Origin: Jeongeupia sp. USM3
GTDB lineage: Bacteria > Pseudomonadota > Gammaproteobacteria > Burkholderiales > Chitinibacteraceae
DNA length: 64,000 bases
NCBI RefSeq assembly: GCF_001808185.1
Contig: NZ_CP017668.1
Location: 2,604,001-2,668,000 of the forward strand
Reading direction: 5' to 3'
The notes below the pieces were generated by a model, which worked only from the letters and a program-made list of their open reading frames with translations, was not told the origin of the DNA and made no database searches. Shown one piece after another: positions 61,864 through 64,000 of this stretch. The first letter of the stretch is position 1, and every line of letters starts with the position of its first letter. Both the position numbers and the translations under genes were made by a program.

Positions 61864-62580
61864 TCAGCGATCGGGTGTGCCGGCGAGTGTCTGCGCCAGT
61901 TGCAGTTCGGCCGGCTGCAGCCATTGCCGGGCGTCGGCATTGATCCGCCGTGCGACTTCATCGGGAATCGCCGGGTCGGCCGCGCCGCTGCTGAGCTGCC
62001 GGTACAGCGCGAGGTTGGCGCGAAAGCGCGGCTCGTTTGGCGCCAGCTCGACGGCTCGCGCCAGTGCCTGGCCGGCTTCGGTCCATTCGCCACGCAGCAG
62101 CAGCAGGTAGCCGAGGTCGTTCCACACCGCCGGGTTGGTCGGTGCATCGCGAGTGGCGTCGCGCAGGTAGCGGCTGGCGCTGCCGCTATCGCGCTCGCTG
62201 GCGTAGACCAGCGCCAGCCCATGCTCGGCGGCCGCGCGCTGCGGTCCGGCGAGCAGTGCGAGATAGCGTTGCCGGGCCGGTTCCAGCTTGCCGGTCGCGC
62301 GTTCGGCCCGGGCGCGCATCAACTGGCTCTGCGGCGAACTGCCATACCTGGCTTCGAAGGCGTCCAGATGCGACAGTGCCGCATAGTAGGTGCCCTGATC
62401 GAGCATCGACGCGATCAGCGCCTGGTAGGCCCCCTGGGCGTCGGCGGCCTTGGCCGGCGGTTCGGCAATGCTGGCCCTGGCGGCGAGCGCGTCCTGCTGC
62501 GCCTGGGCGATCTGGGCCGGGTTCTGCGCACAGGCGCACAGCAGGGCCGGAACGGCGATTGCGGTCAGGACGGGTTTCAT
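61864..62580 (-). CDS. tadD: TadD-like tetratricopeptide lipoprotein
   Basis: 238 residues from ATG 62580; the ATG at 62583 is equally possible and would overlap the tadC stop as ATGA. GGAGG lies upstream. The signal peptide ends in a lipobox (LLCAC). TPR units follow, such as AAEHGLALVYASERDSGSAS, NPAVWNDLGYLLLLRGEWTE and NEPRFRANLALYRQLSSG. TadD lipoproteins help assemble the Tad secretion apparatus at the outer membrane. It is translationally coupled to tadC. Confidence 0.85.
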   Translation of the reverse strand: MKPVLTAIAVPALLCACAQNPAQIAQAQQDALAARASIAEPPAKAADAQGAYQALIASMLDQGTYYAALSHLDAFEARYGSSPQSQLMRARAERATGKLEPARQRYLALLAGPQRAAAEHGLALVYASERDSGSASRYLRDATRDAPTNPAVWNDLGYLLLLRGEWTEAGQALARAVELAPNEPRFRANLALYRQLSSGAADPAIPDEVARRINADARQWLQPAELQLAQTLAGTPDR

Positions 62581-63485
62581 CATCGGCCTCCGGCGTGTTG
62601 CAGGGTGGCGAGCAGCGAAATGAAGCCGGGGCCCGCCAGCAGGATGAACAGCGCGGGCAGCATGAACAGCACCATCACGCCGGTCATCTTGACCGACAGC
62701 TGGCCGATGACGGTCTTCAGCCCCAGCCGCTGCTGTTCGAGCAGGCGCTCGCCGAACTTGGCCAGCGGCTCTTCGGCGGCACCGCCATAGCGTTCCAGCC
62801 TGTCCATCAGTTGCGCGAGCGCCGAGAAGTCGGCCGAATTGAACAGTTCGGCCAGCGGCTCTAGCGACTCGCGCCGGTTCCGCCCGCCCTGGTAGCGCTG
62901 GTTGGCCAGCACCAGTTCCGGCGCCAGCACCGGCAGGACCGAGGCGAACTCTTCGGCGGCGACAAGCAGCGCCTGGCCGACACTCATCCCCGCCCCCTGC
63001 AGCATGCGCAGCAGGTCGATGAACAGCAGCAGCTCCTTGCCGGCCGATGCGGCCCGGGCCGCGGCCCGCCAGCGCAGCACGCGCTCGGGCAGCAGCAGCC
63101 CGACGATCAGCGCGATCAGCATCGACAGCAAGCGGAGCCTGGCGGGGATGCCGGGCAGGAGCAGCGCGGCGACCGCCAGGCACAGCGGCAGGGCGATGCG
63201 CAGCAGCATGTACTGGTAGTGGTGGTGCTCGTGGCCATAGCCGGCCGACGCCAGCAGCCGGCGCGTCGGGTGGGTGTGGCGCAGGGCCTGCGGGTCGTGG
63301 ATCAGCCGCTGCGCAAACGCGGCCAGACGCGAGCCCGGAGCTGCCGGGGCGGCCTGCGCCGCGACGACGGGCAGGCGCCGGAACAGCTGCCGCTCGGTCT
63401 GGCGGTTGCGCAACAGCGCGAGCGCGGCCAGGCTGCCGGCCGTCAGCATCAGGCCCGTCCCGATGAGCATCAGCAGCTTGATCAT
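62580..63485 (-). CDS. tadC: Tad inner-membrane protein TadC (type II secretion F-like)
   Basis: 301 residues. The T2SS-F domain reads LLLFIDLLRMLQGAGMSVGQ, followed by LERYGGAAEEPLAKFGERLL, and it ends with FMLPALFILLAGPGFISLL. Three membrane helices flank it, two near the N-terminus and one at the C-terminus. TadC pairs with TadB to form the platform of the Flp pilus machine. It is followed by tadD with overlapping ends. Confidence 0.88.
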   Translation of the reverse strand: MIKLLMLIGTGLMLTAGSLAALALLRNRQTERQLFRRLPVVAAQAAPAAPGSRLAAFAQRLIHDPQALRHTHPTRRLLASAGYGHEHHHYQYMLLRIALPLCLAVAALLLPGIPARLRLLSMLIALIVGLLLPERVLRWRAAARAASAGKELLLFIDLLRMLQGAGMSVGQALLVAAEEFASVLPVLAPELVLANQRYQGGRNRRESLEPLAELFNSADFSALAQLMDRLERYGGAAEEPLAKFGERLLEQQRLGLKTVIGQLSVKMTGVMVLFMLPALFILLAGPGFISLLATLQHAGGR

Positions 63486-63493
63486 GTCGTCCC

Positions 63494-64000
63494 CTAGACG
63501 CGCTTGGCCAGCCGGTACAGCAAGAAGCCGCCGACGAGCTGCATGACGATGACGGCGATCAGCATCTTCTGGCCGACCGGTTCGCGGAACAGCACGGCCA
63601 TGTACTGCCGGTTGAGCAGGGTCATCGCGATGCCGAGCACCGCCGGCAGGCCGCCGAGTACCCAGGCGGACAGCCGGACCTCCGCCGTCAGCGCCATCAG
63701 CTCCTGATGCGAGGCGTGGCGGGCCTGCAGCACGAGGGCGATCCGGTTGACCAGCTTCTCCGGCTGGCCGCCATAGCGCAGCGCGACACGCATCGCCGCG
63801 GCCAGCAGGTTGAATTCGGGAATCTTGTAGAGCGTGGCGTTCTGATGCAGTGCGGCGTCGAGCTCCATGCCCGAGGCATGCATGTTCTGCGCCCGTACGA
63901 CCATTTCGCCGAGCGGGGACGGCGTTTCCGCGGCCAGCTTGCCGAAGGCCTGCGGCAGGCTCTGGCCGATCGACGCCAGCCTTGCCAGCCCCTCGAGGAA
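63494..64000 (-). CDS. tadB: Tad inner-membrane protein TadB, 5' part outside the window
   Basis: The last 168 residues of a T2SS-F protein are present and the frame is open to the right edge. The visible part starts FLEGLARLASIGQSLPQAFG and contains LGEMVVRAQNMHASGMELDA and a final hydrophobic helix (MLIAVIVMQLVGGFLLYRLA). It precedes tadC by 8 bp, the usual Tad order. A start inside the window at 63904 would cut the domain in two and is rejected. Confidence 0.88.
   Translation of the reverse strand, partial: FLEGLARLASIGQSLPQAFGKLAAETPSPLGEMVVRAQNMHASGMELDAALHQNATLYKIPEFNLLAAAMRVALRYGGQPEKLVNRIALVLQARHASHQELMALTAEVRLSAWVLGGLPAVLGIAMTLLNRQYMAVLFREPVGQKMLIAVIVMQLVGGFLLYRLAKRV

Overview
This 64 kb window is GC-rich bacterial chromosome, roughly 65-68% G+C by eye, with short intergenic gaps. 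The gene content points to a betaproteobacterium, most plausibly a chitin-associated member of the Neisseriales/Chromobacteriaceae. Supporting features are a chitinase-fold secreted protein, a PHB depolymerase beside a phasin-like gene, SlyX, YegD, YaeQ, YgiQ, AceK, a BdlA-type chemoreceptor and a Tad pilus locus. The genus is an inference; no rRNA or tRNA gene is visible to anchor it.

Layout. 1-8 kb: the start of a Spo0M-like gene running off the left edge, a secreted GH18-fold protein whose catalytic acidic residues are replaced, a membrane diguanylate cyclase, a soluble PAS-PAS chemoreceptor, an RluA-type pseudouridine synthase, a FrnE-like DsbA protein and a Cys-rich DUF1289-CWC protein. 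8-18 kb: an ABC exporter, the aromatic amino-acid permease AroP, lipoproteins, a crotonase, an unfamiliar 800-residue membrane/beta-propeller protein, a YedI-like DUF808 protein and an S4 RNA-binding protein. 18-33 kb: a large type V autotransporter, a PH-domain protein, two putative zinc-site proteins, a coupled flavoprotein/flavin-reductase pair, an RlmI-like methyltransferase, AceK, a second flavoprotein and an SDR.

33-36.2 kb is the one clearly foreign block. A complete IS481-family element (33063-34142, 6-bp target duplication ACTACA) sits beside an A+T-rich 511-residue amidohydrolase, followed by 353 bp of gene-free DNA. 36-49 kb returns to host composition: SlyX, a YegD Hsp70, a phosphatase/methyltransferase pair, the PHB depolymerase/phasin pair, two divergent LysR-controlled pairs (DMT exporter; SDR), an erythromycin-esterase-like lipoprotein, a secreted protein made of two homologous halves and an EamA exporter. 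49-60 kb: a SUI1/YciH factor, YgiQ, YaiI, a cupin, NarK, YaeQ, an aminotransferase, an AraC regulator, a Sel1 protein and a DUF3422 protein. 60-64 kb: part of a Tad (Flp pilus) operon on the minus strand (tadB-tadC-tadD-DUF3613-tadG).

The most distinctive non-coding signal is a family of roughly 120-190 bp structured repeats. There are five copies at four loci. At every locus the element begins immediately after a stop codon, on the same strand as the gene. Each copy carries a hairpin with a near-constant stem (ATGGAC/GTCCAT) and a variable loop, and imperfect inverted ends. One locus holds two copies in tandem. I know of no name for this family and propose it as the best candidate here for something undescribed.
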